From assembly GCF_002288925.2 (NCBI RefSeq), contig NW_022098057.1, positions 65,029,641 to 65,093,640 of the forward strand: DNA of 64,000 bases, written 5' to 3'. Positions 13,507 to 25,119 of this stretch are shown here, piece after piece. Both the position numbers and the translations under genes were made by a program. Every line of letters starts with the position of its first letter. Within the stretch, counting starts at the first letter, position 1. The stretch is from Delphinapterus leucas (Eukaryota > Chordata > Mammalia > Artiodactyla > Monodontidae). The notes beneath the pieces are model-generated. The model saw nothing but the letters and a program-made list of their open reading frames with translations. It ran no database searches and was not told the DNA's origin.

Positions 13507-13795
13507 AATGGAACAGGATAGAAAACCCGGAGATAAACCTACGCACCTATGGTCAACTAATCTATGACAAAGGAGGCAAGGATATACAATGGAGAAAAGA
13601 CAGTCTCTTCAATAACTGGTGCTGGGAAAACTGGACAGCTACATGTAAAAGAATGAAATTAGAACACTACCTAACACGATACACAAAAATAAACTCAAAA
13701 TGGATTAAGACCTAAGTGTAAGCCCAGACACTATAAAACTGTTAGAGGAAAACACAGGAAGAACACTCTTTGACATAAATCACAGCAAGATCTTT

Positions 13796-14282
13796 CTTTT
13801 TTATGATATTCATAATAAGACTGCCTTAAAGCCTTTCATTGTATTCCCTAGACCACCAGGTAAAACCCTAACACATGGTATTTTAAAAATTATTGTTAAA
13901 CTGTATCAAGTAAGTATAATTGTACATGCTAATACACAAAATGTCCAGTTCTAGATTCAGCTTAAGATATAGCTCCACAGAGAGGCAGAGTGCTAGATGC
14001 TATTTTTACATATTTATAAGGCCCAAACAGGTTAATGTATATTCTTGACATCACAGATTTACTTCTGTGTTAATTCACTTTCAGAAAGCATGTATAACCA
14101 TAATATACATGGTGAGAAAGTAACTTTATTCATATGTTTGGGCCTAAAAAATATCATTATCATAATCACAGTTGACAGTTAGAATTATTTTTTTTAAACT
14201 AGATATTTTAAGAAAGAATTCAATAAAAGCAACAACCAAGCCCTGATTGGCTCCTCTGTTTTGCCAGGTGGCACTGATTTAT
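13796..14282 (-). mobile_element. Unidentified 487-bp insert with target-site duplication
   Basis: The L1 sequence stops after acagcaagatcttt (13782-13795) and resumes at the same 14 bases (14283-14296), so the intervening 487 bp is a later insertion. It starts with a short T-rich run (tcttttttatga) and is otherwise non-repetitive. This suggests an antisense retrocopy with a short A tail. I recognise no SINE, LINE or coding frame in it, and no clear AATAAA precedes the tail. Candidate identities are a 5'-truncated processed copy of a transcript's 3' UTR, or a transduced genomic piece. Confidence 0.75.
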
Positions 14283-15371
14283 ACAGCAAGATCTTTTTTG
14301 ATCCACTTCCTAGAGTATTGGAAATAAAAAGAAAAATAAACAAATGAGACCTAATGAAACTTCAGAGCTTTTGCACAGCAAAGGAAACTATAAACAAGAC
14401 CAAAAGACAGCCTTCAGAATTGGAGAGAATAGTTGTAAATGAATCAACAGACAAGCAGTTAGCCTCCAAAATATATAAACAGCTCATGCAGCTCAGTATT
14501 AAAAAAACAAACAACCCAATCAAAAAATGGGCAGAAGACCTAAATAGACATTTCTCCACAGAAGACATACAGATGGCCAAGAAGCACATGAAAAGCTGCT
14601 TAACATCACTAATTATTAGAGAAATGCAAATTAAAACTACAATGAGGTATCACCTCACACCGGTAAGAATGGACATCATCAGAAAATCTACAGACAACAA
14701 GTGTTGGGAGGGTGTGAAGAAAAGGGAACCCTGTTGCACTGTTAGTGGGAAGGTAAATTGATACAGCCACTATGGAGAACAGTATGGAGGTTCCTTAAAA
14801 AACTAAAAATAGAATTACCATATGACCCAACAATCCCACTACTGGGCATATACCCTGAGAAAACCATAATTCAAAAAGACACATGCACCCCAATGTTCAT
14901 TGCAGCTCTATTTACAATAGCCAGGTCATGGAAGCAGCCTAAATGCTGATCGACAGACAAATGGATAGAGAAGATGTGGTAAATATATACCATGGAATAT
15001 TACTCAGCCATCAAAGGGAACAGATCTGGGTTATTTGTAGAGATGTGGATGGACCTAGAGACTGTCATACAGAGTGAAGTAAGTCAGAAAGAGAAAAACA
15101 AATATCGTATATTAACGCATCTATGTGGAATCTAGAAAAATGGTACACATGAACTGGTTTGCAAGGCAGAAATAGAGACACAGCTGTAGAGAACAAATGT
15201 ATGGACACCAAAGAGGGAAAGCAGGGTGTGGATGGTGGTGGTGGTGGTATGAATTGGGAGATTGGGATTGCCATGTAAATACTAATATGTATAAAATTGA
15301 TAACTAATAAGAACCCGCTGTATAAAAAAATAAAATTCAAATTTAAAAAAAAGATAAGAAATTCCAAAAAG

Positions 15372-15610
15372 AAGAAGTAGTGTAGAGTAAGAGTTACTTG
15401 TCTAGGCTGTAGAAGTAGGCTTCTAGAGTTTGAATCCTAGCTCCATCACTTAGGGTCTTGGACAAGTCAGTTAGCCTTTCTGTGCCTCTGTTTTCTTGTC
15501 TGTCAAATGGGGACAATTATAATACCTCAGTGTTATTGTGAGGATTAAGTGAGTTACTATGTGTAGTTAGAATAGTGTCTGGCACACGTTAGGCACTACA
15601 TATGTTATAA
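15372..15610 (+). mobile_element. MIR SINE, sense
   Basis: The copy is nearly complete. It has 'gagtttgaatcctagctcc', then the core 'tcttggacaagtcagttag' and 'tctgtgcctctgttttc', then 'gtgaggattaagtgagtta' and the 3' 'gtgtctggcacacgttaggc'. Its first bases coincide with the right flank duplication of the L1, so the L1 inserted at its 5' edge. Confidence 0.9.
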
Positions 15611-16874
15611 GTACTAGAAGTGCACTGTGTCTATTAGCACTGAACTTTTATTTACATTTTGAATTGGTGCAGTGTACAGGTTTGTTTTCTCGCCAAGAAT
15701 TGAGAAACAAATGATTTGGGCAACCCTTCAAAAACCCCTATTGATAAAAGAGATACATCATTAAGATTTGTATTGTATAACTGTGCTACAAGCCTTGATG
15801 AGGGAAGATTTGCACATGTGGAAATGTGGTTAAGACCTAAGGCTAAATGTTTCTGAACACTGACATTCACCCTTATTAAAATGCTTTACACTCTTCAGAG
15901 GGAAAGTACTATGTAAGTAGAACATGATATCAAGAACAGCTCAAAAGTCAAGAGAACTCGAAAAGTACATCTTTGAAAGAAATAATCTCTAAAACTAAAG
16001 TCATTTTAAGTTTCTTTCACTTATATTTGTTAAACTACCCTTCTTTTTTTTTTTTTTTTGAAAATAGTGTGTTTCCAGGAACTTCCTGCAAAAAAACCAG
16101 CTTTTGTCTAGGTTGCTTTATGCACAGATGGAAATACTTTAAAATAATCTAGGGAAAAATTAAGGTGCTTTCGTCAAAGGAGTTTCAAAATCTGGTTGTT
16201 CTGAATAATTTAGAATTCTGAAGTGTGCTGAAATTTAAATAGAAAGTGTCATGTGGAGGACCAGAGCCCAGTTTTCCTAATATACAGTACAAAGCATATA
16301 TGCCAGTAAATGAGTGCCCAGGGCTCAGTGTGCTCTGATGGGGGAGTTAATTGAACTGGGAACACATAAAAAATAAGACAGATTGTTTTTGTTGGCTTTA
16401 TACATCTGAGAGATTTTATTCTATGACTTCTTTTACATAAGGTGTGGTATAGTGAAACCAGAAATTGTAAATGTGATAGATAATTTGAATATTTTTCCAC
16501 TAAATACTTTTGGATTTTAATTTATAAAATTATAACTCTAGATAAAATATCAATAGCATCTATTTGATGCATAATACCTGGTAGTGTGCTAGGCATACAT
16601 AAGAAAAGGTATCTGTAGCAACTATTTTTGCATCATTCATGATATACTTCTGTTAACTATAGCAGAACCTCTGCAAATGACACACATATTCTTTTTACTC
16701 TTCCTATAAATTTTGTTAATTGAATTAACATTTCAGAAATCAATTCATTAAACATGATTTTTTAGAGCCATCAAGTAAAGTAGGTGAATTTTCTTTAATT
16801 GATTTTTAAGAAAAGTTTCTATATATCACTTACCTCTGCACAGTCCACGTTATTGTTCATGAAACAAAAAAGAG
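15611..16874. other. No feature recognised
   Basis: Unique-looking AT-rich sequence with a T run at about 16042-16059. No gene or nameable repeat is visible. Confidence 0.45.
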
Positions 16875-17085
16875 AAGCAATGTAGCACAGTGTGCAGCCC
16901 AATTCTGGAATGCTAGTAATAGGACTTAAGTCTTGGCTGCAACTACTTGTTAGCTGTGTGTCCATGGACAAGTTATATATTCTCTCTAGGCCTCAGTTTC
17001 CTCAGATATGAAATAGAGACAAACCTCACAGGGCAATAAGGAAGATTTTATGAGCTAATATATGGAAAGTACATGGTCTACCTCG
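16875..17085 (+). mobile_element. MIR SINE relic, sense
   Basis: MIR landmarks are 'tgttagctgtgtgtccatgg', 'acaagttatatattctctc', 'ggcctcagtttcctcagat' and 'aaacctcacagggcaataag'. Confidence 0.85.
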
Positions 17086-18295
17086 TTTTACTAGAAAAGA
17101 AGTTAGACAAGTTATGTGTTGCTATGAACCATTTTATAAAAACCATAGGCTTTTATTACTACCCAAAATCATAGAATTCCATGATTAAAAAGTAATTGCT
17201 AAAGTAATCATTAATATTAATAAAGACTGGAATTAAAATGCCATTATTACATTGAGATAAGGGGAAAGAAAGTTTGGTATGTTCTGCCAGGTAGAAGAGG
17301 ACTGCTCAAAAGGAGCTCTTTTCTGCCCATCCCACTTCATGATTTTGTGACCTTGTGGCATTGTAGTAGGGTGCTAAGAACAGAGTGATCATACTCATTT
17401 CTTGAATCTTTAACACAAGAATTACATTAACTTTCAGTAGAAACCAAGGTCTTAGCCTTCTCAGAGTACATATTTTAATTTCCTGACTTTGACAGTTTAG
17501 CTATCAAGTCGAATGGCATATTCCAAACTTCCAACACTGAAGTTCCAATTATTTGACTCCTCTAAAAATACTGCTACATTATGTCCTCTACAAGGTCCTA
17601 AGTAGTCCCTGGCAGTCTTTTACTGTTTTTACTTAGCAATATTTCCTTATTATCTTATTATATTATCCGTGAAATGATAAATCTTCAGAGAGAGCTCAGG
17701 TTTTGAAGTTAATTCAATGCATTTGTAATAATTGCAATGTATAGTAGAAAAGAATAATGTACCCAGGAGTGAACATGAAGAATTCTTAGATCTGATACTG
17801 ATTTTTTCTATCATCTGCAAACCATCTGATTTCTTGCTTTTTGTTTCCCTTCTCTGTTATTGAAAACTTTTAAAGCTGTGAATTTCTACCTCATTTGAAT
17901 GTGAGCTACTTTACTGGGAAAGAACATAGACAAGTTATGTATTGATAAGTACCAATTTGTATAAATCATAGGGATTTACTTATATGTGGAATGATAGAAT
18001 TTCATAATTAAAGGTCACTTTAAAAGTCATCTACTTTAAATTCTTCTTTAAAAAGATGAAAAAACAGAAGCTGAGTGAGACTGTAAGGTGTGTGTTCAGA
18101 GGCCAAGTGCAACACAGCCAGATCACTTATTTTCTTGATATCCTGGATTAAATTAGCTCCCTCTTTTGCCTCAGCTTCATTATCTTTATGGATAAATAGT
18201 AATGGAGTTAAAGAAATGGAGTTATTTATCGTATTTCTTCATGAAAATATGTGGAATTATACAGTGTTATTCTCTTTTGTTCTTGGCACTTCAGT
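17086..18295. other. No firm feature
   Basis: Mostly unique. A weak MIR-like antisense passage ('aaaaagatgaaaaaacagaagctgag') lies at about 18005-18110 but is too decayed to call. Confidence 0.4.
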
Positions 18296-18385
18296 ATTAA
18301 TTTATATACATATATTTACTTATATGTATGTTTATACTGTATATGTATATACATATCTACATACATGTAGATATATATATAGCTC
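18296..18385. repeat. TA/CA-rich palindromic tract
   Basis: The tract is rich in TATATA, TACATA and TATGTA. It contains the perfect 16-bp palindrome atatgtatatacatat at 18341-18356 and a near-palindrome tctacatacatgtaga just downstream. Confidence 0.75.
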
Positions 18386-18855
18386 AAGACTAATTCCTTA
18401 ATTCACAGAAGATCCTAAATTTTGAACTTTTAAACATTTCATACATTTTGGAATTGAGAGGCACTTTAAAAGTAATTCAAAAGTTTGTAAGCTAAATGAT
18501 AGCATATGTGTGATTACTTTAAAGCTCTACCTCAGATGTTTCTTAACTTTAAACACTGCACCATTTTAACAGAGCACCATTCCGTATAGCAGAATGCTTT
18601 AAAGTTAAAGTGAAGCTGCCAAGTGTAAAAATGCAGTACATGAATGTCTGATTTCCCTTGCAAATCATCCAACTGGTGTTTCAGGACAAGATTATTTGTT
18701 GCTACCAATTTAGCTAAACATTGAAAACAGATTCTTTTGATGCTTTAAATATGCCTTCTCCATGGCTATTGCAAGATTGTTTTTATTTTTAAAAATAGTT
18801 TTCCAATCATAATGTTCAAAGTATAGGGCATAAATAGCTTTAAAAAGCATTTTTG

Positions 18856-19067
18856 TGCTTCCCTGGTGGCGCAGTGTTTGAGAGTCCGCCTGCCGATGCA
18901 GGGGACACGGGTTCGTGCCCCAGTCCGGAAAGATCCCACATGCCGCAGAGCAGCTAGGCCCGTGAGCCATGGCCGCTGAGCCTGCGCGTCCGGAGCCTGT
19001 GCTCCGCAACGGGAGAGGCCACAACAGTGAGAGGACTGCGTAACTCAAAAAAAAAAGGAAAAAAGAA
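18856..19067 (+). mobile_element. CHR-type tRNA-derived SINE, sense
   Basis: The tRNA-like head starts 'tgcttccctggtggcgcag'. A pol III A box (tggcgcagtgt, 18867-18877) and a B box (ggttcgtgccc, 18910-18920) are present. The body is GC-rich and the tail is an A-rich run. A perfect 15-bp target-site duplication, taaaaagcatttttg, flanks it at 18841-18855 and 19068-19082. The intact duplication implies a fairly recent insertion. Confidence 0.95.
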
Positions 19068-19109
19068 TAAAAAGCATTTTTGAGGCATTTGGAATGTGCG
19101 TGTATAGGT

Positions 19110-19300
19110 TAGTGTTGTCCAGTAGAACTTTCAGCAATGATAGGGGATATTCTGTGTCTATGTTGTCTAATTTAGAACCCACTAGTCACACATAACTATT
19201 GAGCATGGTTTCTAGTGCAGTGGAGGAACTGCATTTTTAATTTTTATTTAAGATTAAAATAGACACATGAGATTAGTTGCTACCCTATTGGACAGTTCAG
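19110..19300. mobile_element. MER5-like hAT-Charlie MITE
   Basis: The ends are imperfect terminal inverted repeats: 'agtgttgtccagtag' on the left and 'ctattggacagttcag' on the right. Flanking 8-mers gtataggt and atatagat match at 6 of 8 positions, as expected for an 8-bp hAT duplication. The interior ('cactagtcacacataactattgagca') matches the common non-autonomous Charlie element I remember. The exact subfamily name is uncertain. Confidence 0.75.
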
Positions 19301-20889
19301 ATATAGATTGATTTTTGATATAGAATCCGTGAAATTTAAAACTGAATTGGTGAGAATATCTGGTCCTTTTATCCATACGTAAGTAGAGCCATACTTAAGT
19401 CTTCTTAAAAAACAAACATTTATTTTTAATGGCAGTCAGAAAAGCCATTGAAAACTCTCTGTAGTAACCTACACAAGTATTATTCCAATGTCGAAACTCA
19501 TTCATGACGTTCAAAGTCTTTAGTGCTACAGTTTAAGTAGGTTTGCGTGTGTGCATGCTTTACTCAGAGTAGCTGTAGACCTGCTGGTTACCACTTTTTT
19601 CCTAAAATAGTCATTAAAATGCCGCTTACCTTAACCAGGACCAAATGCTAACTGCTTTAATAGCTCTTTATAGGTCTTTCCATCTTGAGTCAACATGCTG
19701 TGAACCAGCTCCAAAATATCTGTTACCCTTTGTGCTTGTAAATGGGATGGTCTCCAAATGGATGTGCTTTGCTGCTTACTTGAAACCTCCTATTTCAACT
19801 AAAAAATTTATATTTTATTTAAGACTAGTTGAGGGCATAGCTGTTAATATTTAGCCAGTTGAGTAATGGCTTGGACAGAAGTCATAAGCTAATAAAAGAT
19901 GTGGTTAAGCAGAACAGTAGGGAGATGTTAGGAAAGATCAGTGATAAGCAAAGTAAACCTTTTCAACTCACCATAATGTGCTCCTATATCCACATGTACT
20001 CCTGATTTATACATGGAAAGCACAACATAAATCCTTAATAGGGAGTCTGGGTATGTCTAAATTATAATATGATTGTCACAATTTTTGAAGTATTCTGCCT
20101 ATTTTCTAAGTGTGGTCAAATGAGAACTTGAGTTTTGCCTTATGCTTGCACCCAAATGTTAGAATGATTCATTATTTTTGTTATTTTTATACTAAACTGC
20201 TAACAGCCTACCCAGGGATTTCGCCTCTTCCTAATCTAATTACTTATGGTAAATGTTTCAGAAGAAGCCTTAAAAATATTAAAATTACTTCACTAGCCTG
20301 CTTCCATTTTTCTTAGAAGATCTGAATTGTTTTAGATTTTGAATATTCTAAAATACTTTGCTAAATATTAAGGCAAAATAAACCTCAAAAACATTTTTAA
20401 AAAGTAGAAATAGCTTGTTGTATAAGTTATCTCTCGCTTCTTGAGCTGGCAACTTTTGTCCCATTGCACGTGCTCTTTGAAATAACTACAGTCTATCCTC
20501 AGAATTTCCCAGGCTTCTTGCCTGGAGTCTTTCCTTACTAGTCCCCCAAATGCTATGCACTCCCAAGTACTACTTCCTAGATTTTTTTTTTTTAATATAA
20601 AAAGACTGCTTGGCAGATCCTAAATTTGCAGGAAGAACAGCATTAAATACAGGAAGTCATGCAAGCTGTGGTCAGTACCTAGTCTCCATGTCTAATTTCT
20701 AGCTTTTGAGTCGATCAATAAAATTGTTGTTGTGAGGACCAAATTTAATTTCTCTACCTGTGCCATTAAGTTAAAAGTTAAAAAATGAAGAAATAAGAGT
20801 GGACAGAAAAGTTTAGTAAAAAGACTGAGCTCCATATAAAGTTATTCAGTGCAGTGTGGCATACGCTCTATCGCTGAGAAAAGTAAAGT
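19301..20889. other. No feature recognised
   Basis: Unique-looking sequence. Open frames of 68-69 codons at 19645 and 20110 have no recognisable domain. Confidence 0.45.
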
Positions 20890-21110
20890 GTCTCAGGATC
20901 AGAAGAGAATGAATACTGGCTATGCCATCGTCTGCACTTCAGTTTATCTGTTTTCATCTCTGAAGTACAGTTAATACCAACCACTGTACTTGCTTCACAA
21001 GATCGTTAATGCGGGTCAAGGGATAAAACATAGTCGAAGGCTTTGTAAATCACAAAGTGCTATACAAATGTAAAGTGACATAGTCATCCTCATCATCATT
21101 ATGACATTTG
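20890..21110 (+). mobile_element. MIR SINE relic, sense
   Basis: The 3' half of MIR is visible: 'cacttcagtttatctgtttt', 'acttgcttcacaagatcgtt' and 'aatcacaaagtgctatacaaatg', ending in a CATCATCATTAT run. Confidence 0.7.
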
Positions 21111-23274
21111 TTTAAGAGCTTATCATTCAGAGGCAAAAAGCAAATATCAGAGTGAATTTTAAACTTTTTGACAGGAAAAAGAAAATGTCTTTTTTCTGTA
21201 TATTCCCATGGACTTGTTATATTTCCTAGGCTAACTCAGTGAGATATACCTATGAACAATTAAATGAAAATGTCCTAAAAGAGCAAAAGACAAGTCACTA
21301 TCATTGACAGAAATATCTGTATTTGATATTTTCTAAGTGAGTCATTAAAACAATTCAGAAATACCAATTTCATATGAATGTCAGTGGAATGTCAGATGTA
21401 AAATTTTCAGTAACTTCCACTTGGGGAATAAAAAAGATCTAGTTGACTCACTTAGCTCTCTTCTCCTTTTCCTCCTCCCCTGTTTCCTCTCCTCCTTTCT
21501 CCTCTTTTCCTTTTCTTTCATTCTTTCACTCCCACGCTTCTTCCTTTCTTCGCATCTCTGTCAGCAGAATTTGGAGGTGCTATAAGGAATATGAAAGAAA
21601 TGGAAAGCAAAAATCTCTGCTTTCAGGGTGTTTTCAATTTTCAATTTGGCTGAGTCCTTTGAAATTATTTGTGATTTAGGTAAGAGGAAATGTTTCATCA
21701 GCATTTATTTTCTGGGAACTCATAATTGACTATTCTGTATAGAACAATAAAGAAGGCCTCAGTCCTGTTCTACAGGGTTACTAATTTTAACATGATCTTA
21801 AATTACAGCCTCTCAGAGTTAAGGTGATATAGGAGGAAAATAAGCTTTTTAGATTTTAGGTTTCTGAACTGTTTTAGTCAAAACATGAGAAAAGTTTCAT
21901 TTTTCTTAGATCTCTCCATGTATCAATCAACTCTTTGAACAGTTAAGGACCTGACAGATGAGGTTTTAAATAAAAATTATTGATGGGCAGTAATAAATCA
22001 GATTTTTTTTACCAGTTGCTCAAAGTGAAAGAAAGGAACTCTTTATGGAGATATTGGTTTCCTCCCAAGTTCTAAGCTCCTTTCCCTTGAACATGAATAT
22101 TCAGAAGACTGTTCCTTCTTGAAAAGTAGTTTTGACTGATATTTAAGGAACTATGTGATGGCAACGTCTTAAATGTCTTCCCTGTTAGCATTAGGATAGT
22201 TTATTTTTCATACTTTTTTATTTTGTATTTTTTGATGTCTTGTTATAAATATCATTTTGTGTTTTAAATAACATTTTATGAAACTCATTAGCTCTATTGA
22301 TAGCAATGTATATTTATGAAATGTTCTAAAAATTATTAATTCATAAAACTTATCCTCATAAAACTCTTCTTGAATATGGACTGCCAGATGGTCATTGATA
22401 TTTGAGTGAAAATTAAGAACATATAACAGGCATTATAACTTGTCTGGATTTTCAATGTTCAACTAAGAATAAGACCTTTTTGTTGTTGTTGGTATGTGTG
22501 AAATAGTACTTTAGAGAGTATTTCAATTTGAAGGATAGATGCAAAAAGTACCCTCCCCTTATGGGTAAAAAAACATCGGAAACTGAACTTTTCTCAGTAA
22601 CCTTACAAATAGTAAGATGAAAAATACATTCTGTTATAAGAAAATTTGAATATATTATTATATAGAAAGCCTGGTATTCCTGCAATATTAGTACTCTGTG
22701 ACTTTATTTTCCTGAGCATTGCACTTGTGAGAGAAAAGTATTTTATTAAAAAAAATTAGATATGGACAGGTAAAAAGGTGATACATGGCCTATATAAAAC
22801 TTTTTTAGTTTGGGGAGCTGGAGTATATTTTAGTGCTTAAAAATAATGCTTATAAACTAATGAAATAACTTTAAAATACAAATATACCAGATTTTCATTT
22901 GCAGAATGAGTCTTGTTCACTAAACATTCTCATGATAAACTTCTGTATACTTATTCCCATGACTTTACCATCACTCAGAGCATTATTGAAACTCCTCATT
23001 GGTAACTACCTTTAGTGTCAATTGATGGGTGATACTGAGAAATGTTCTTGTGATTTAGTATTTTGTGGGTCAAAATTGTGAAACACCTCATTTTATTCAT
23101 TAATATTGCCTCTGAATAACTTCTGAGTAAGTTCCGATATTAAAAGCAACGTTGATGACATTCAAAAGAGTGTGTAGGTGGCTCTGAAAGCCCTTCCATA
23201 TAAGTAGTTTGCCAAAATCTGAGCAATGGCAAGATCAAAGAGCCAATTTCCTATTTTTTGAAAGTGACTTCTTT
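21111..23274. other. Mostly unique; one polypyrimidine tract
   Basis: No gene or named repeat is visible. A C/T-rich tract of about 100 bases at 21453-21555 gives rise to a 78-codon serine/phenylalanine-rich frame, which I treat as chance. Confidence 0.45.
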
Positions 23275-23808
23275 GGCTGAATAATGGCCCCCAAAGATGT
23301 TAACATATTAAGCACCTGCAATTATGTTACCCTTATATGGCAAAAGAGACTTTGCAGATGTGATTAAGATCTTGAGATAGACTATACTGGACTCTTCAAG
23401 TGGGCTCAATGATGAAATTGCAAAAACCCTTATAGGAGGGAGGCCGGAAGGTCAGAGTCAGAGAGAGAAGATAGAAGCAGTAAAGTCAGACTCTCAGAGA
23501 ACAAATGTGATGATTGAAACAGAGAGGAGTAAAATTTGAAAATATTACACTGATGGCTTTGAAGAAGGAGAAAGGGTCCATGAGTCAAGGAATGTAGGCA
23601 GCCTCTAGAAGACGGAGAAGGCAAGCTAATAGATTCTCCCGTAGACCCTCTGGAGGGATCACAGCTGTGCTGACACCTGGACTTGGCCCAGTGAAGCTGA
23701 TTTTGACTTCTGACCTCCAGAATTATAAGATCATAAATTTGTGTTGTTGTACACCACTGAATTTGTGTTAATTTGTTATAGCAGCAGTAGAAAACTAATT
23801 TAGATCTT
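23275..23808 (+). mobile_element. Solo LTR of ERVL-MaLR type (MLT1-like)
   Basis: The sequence follows a common mammalian LTR from 'tggctgaataatggccccc' through 'ggcaaaagagactttgcag', 'gagggaggccggaaggtcag' and 'gcagcctctagaag' to 'ttctgacctccagaattata' and 'agcagcagtagaaaactaat'. No internal retroviral region follows, so this is a solo LTR. I could not see the 5-bp duplication. The subfamily is not resolved. Confidence 0.7.
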
Positions 23809-23849
23809 GAGGTTTAGAAATGGAATAATAGCTCAAAGTAACCTTAGAT

Positions 23850-24010
23850 GTAATCTAGTCCAACTTCTCCTTACCCATGAATTACATAAGTAGCACAGCC
23901 AAAGTGTTGCGTATCATTTGCCTAAAGTTATACAATCTGCAGCAGAATTGTAAAACCCGCATATCCTAATCTTGAAGTCTAATATACTTCCTTGAATATT
24001 GTGTTACGTA
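23850..24010 (-). mobile_element. MIR-like relic, antisense
   Basis: 'gatgtaatctagtccaactt', 'aagtagcacagccaaag' and 'tttgcctaaagttatacaa' follow the order of a reverse-complement MIR ('...aaggtcacacagctag...'). Confidence 0.5.
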
Positions 24011-24629
24011 AAATCCCAAGCATGTTTCAGTAATTCATATTACATATAATTTTTCCTTGTTGTCCTTGTAAGAAGATCAGTAGGTCTGAAATGGATCAAC
24101 ACACCTTGACTTTAATTCTCTTCATAGATTCTGATGACACTGCAGAGACAGGACTTAGTACCTTTAATGATTCTTACCGCAAGTATTTCCTAAGCGAGGA
24201 TCGTCAGCTTGTCTGATAGCGTTAGTCCTTCTACCAGCTATGCAAGGTAGAACATTATATATTATCACAGATCCCTTAAGTTAGAAAGGATTCTATTAAG
24301 TGGTAATAATCTGGGGATAGATTCTAGTCATTTTTATATGTAGAAGTTTTACAGTTAAGATTGCTGGATTGCCCGGGTTGAGAATCATTGTTGCAGTCTA
24401 ATGCTTCTTCCCTGAAGTTCTTGACTTCAGGAAGCATTGATAGAGGCATGAAGAATACTTCTTATGGGGGATGGGCTTACTCCATCCTCCACAAATCCTT
24501 CAGCAGCTACACGTTTCGTGACTCTCTATCTCCTATTCATTTTATGTTACTTAGATTTTTAAATCTTTTAGCATCTCAAGTTTACCATACCATCTTGTCC
24601 TTTATTTATCTGTTCTAAGTCCTTTTTAC
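24011..24629. other. No feature recognised
   Basis: Unique-looking sequence with no repeat I can name. Confidence 0.4.
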
Positions 24630-24920
24630 TTCCATAAAAATATTAGAATATACTTGTTAAAGTCTGCTGGGATTTTGATTAGAATTGGACTGGATATATA
24701 GCTCAGCTAAGAACTGACTTTCTAAAACATTGAGTATTCCTATACTTGAACATAGTCTATCTCTCCATCTATTTCAGTCTTTTAATATTTCACTTAACAA
24801 ATTTTGTTTTCAGTTTTTCAATTATTTGTGGTTGGCATATAATAGTATACTTATTTTTGTAACATTGACTTTGTATCCTGCAACCTTACTAAATTTACTT
24901 ATCAAAGGCATACTTTTCAT
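24630..24920 (-). mobile_element. Old L1 ORF2 fragment, antisense
   Basis: The passage is a reverse-complement piece of L1 ORF2: 'gaactgactttctaaaacat', 'tatctctccatctatttcag' and 'ttgtatcctgcaaccttac'. The last of these is a typical antisense L1 signature. The 90-codon plus-strand frame at 24730-25002 is a by-product. Confidence 0.75.
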
Positions 24921-25099
24921 TCATCACTTTCCCATTACTTCTTTTGTCACCTGCCTTTTACCAGTCTATGGGAAATACTTATTAGAAGTGATCTTCTATT
25001 AGGTCAATTAGGTCAACTTCCATGGTCTCTTTTTTGAATTTTCCTCTTTTACTTCCCTCTAATATTTGGATAAATTTTTCCTTGATAGAACTAGACATG

Positions 25100-25119
25100 C
25101 ACACACACACACACACACA
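25100..25119. repeat. (CA)10 microsatellite
   Basis: A perfect CA run, read directly. Confidence 0.95.

Larger units (their letters stand above)
10780..15135 (+). pseudogene. L1 ORF2 (endonuclease-reverse transcriptase), broken
   Basis: L1 ORF2 normally supplies the AP-type endonuclease and the reverse transcriptase. The endonuclease N-terminus is present from 10780 (NVNGLN, CLQETH). A one-base insertion in the T run at about 11206-11210 ends the frame directly after the GDF motif. Further stops and indels follow at about 11220-11500 and 11876. Reverse transcriptase homology runs from 12027 to 13430 in one frame, with tandem stops TAA-TGA at 12834-12839. Motif A reads SVAAEKAFD (12552-12578) and motif C reads FASDM (12858-12872). 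Each lacks an aspartate that the family has there. A TA/GA repeat at 13443-13504 and a 487-bp insert at 13796-14282 split the C-terminal part. The C-terminal region resumes at about 14297 and reaches the expected stop at 15133-15135. Confidence 0.93.
9777..15371 (+). mobile_element. L1 LINE, nearly complete, dead copy
   Basis: This is a sense L1 that begins about 50 bp upstream of ORF1 and ends in a decayed A-rich tail (about 15343-15371). Direct repeats flank it: aagaagtagtataaag at 9761-9776 and aagaagtagtgtagag at 15372-15387 (14 of 16 match), as expected for target-primed reverse transcription. The order is 5' remnant, ORF1, ORF2, 3' UTR. The 3' UTR (15136-15342) includes a short GGT run near 15229. 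ORF1 and ORF2 both carry frameshifts and stops, and two later expansions or insertions sit inside ORF2. The copy landed at the 5' edge of a MIR. It must be younger than that MIR but is old enough for the duplication to have diverged. Confidence 0.95.

Noticed and set aside
18910..18920. tRNA-like B box (ggttcgtgccc) suggesting a tRNA gene
   Set aside because: It belongs to a tRNA-derived SINE with an A tail and target-site duplication. There is no full cloverleaf.
18710..19048. Minus-strand open frame of 112 codons with a GC-rich, serine/proline-containing peptide; near-identical peptides at 32586, 37725, 62075 and 62392
   Set aside because: All are translations of the CHR SINE read on its antisense strand. 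The shared peptide reflects the repeat, not a gene family.
21453..21555. Polypyrimidine tract considered as a triplex-forming or splice-related element
   Set aside because: It is an irregular C/T mixture with no mirror symmetry and no exon beside it.
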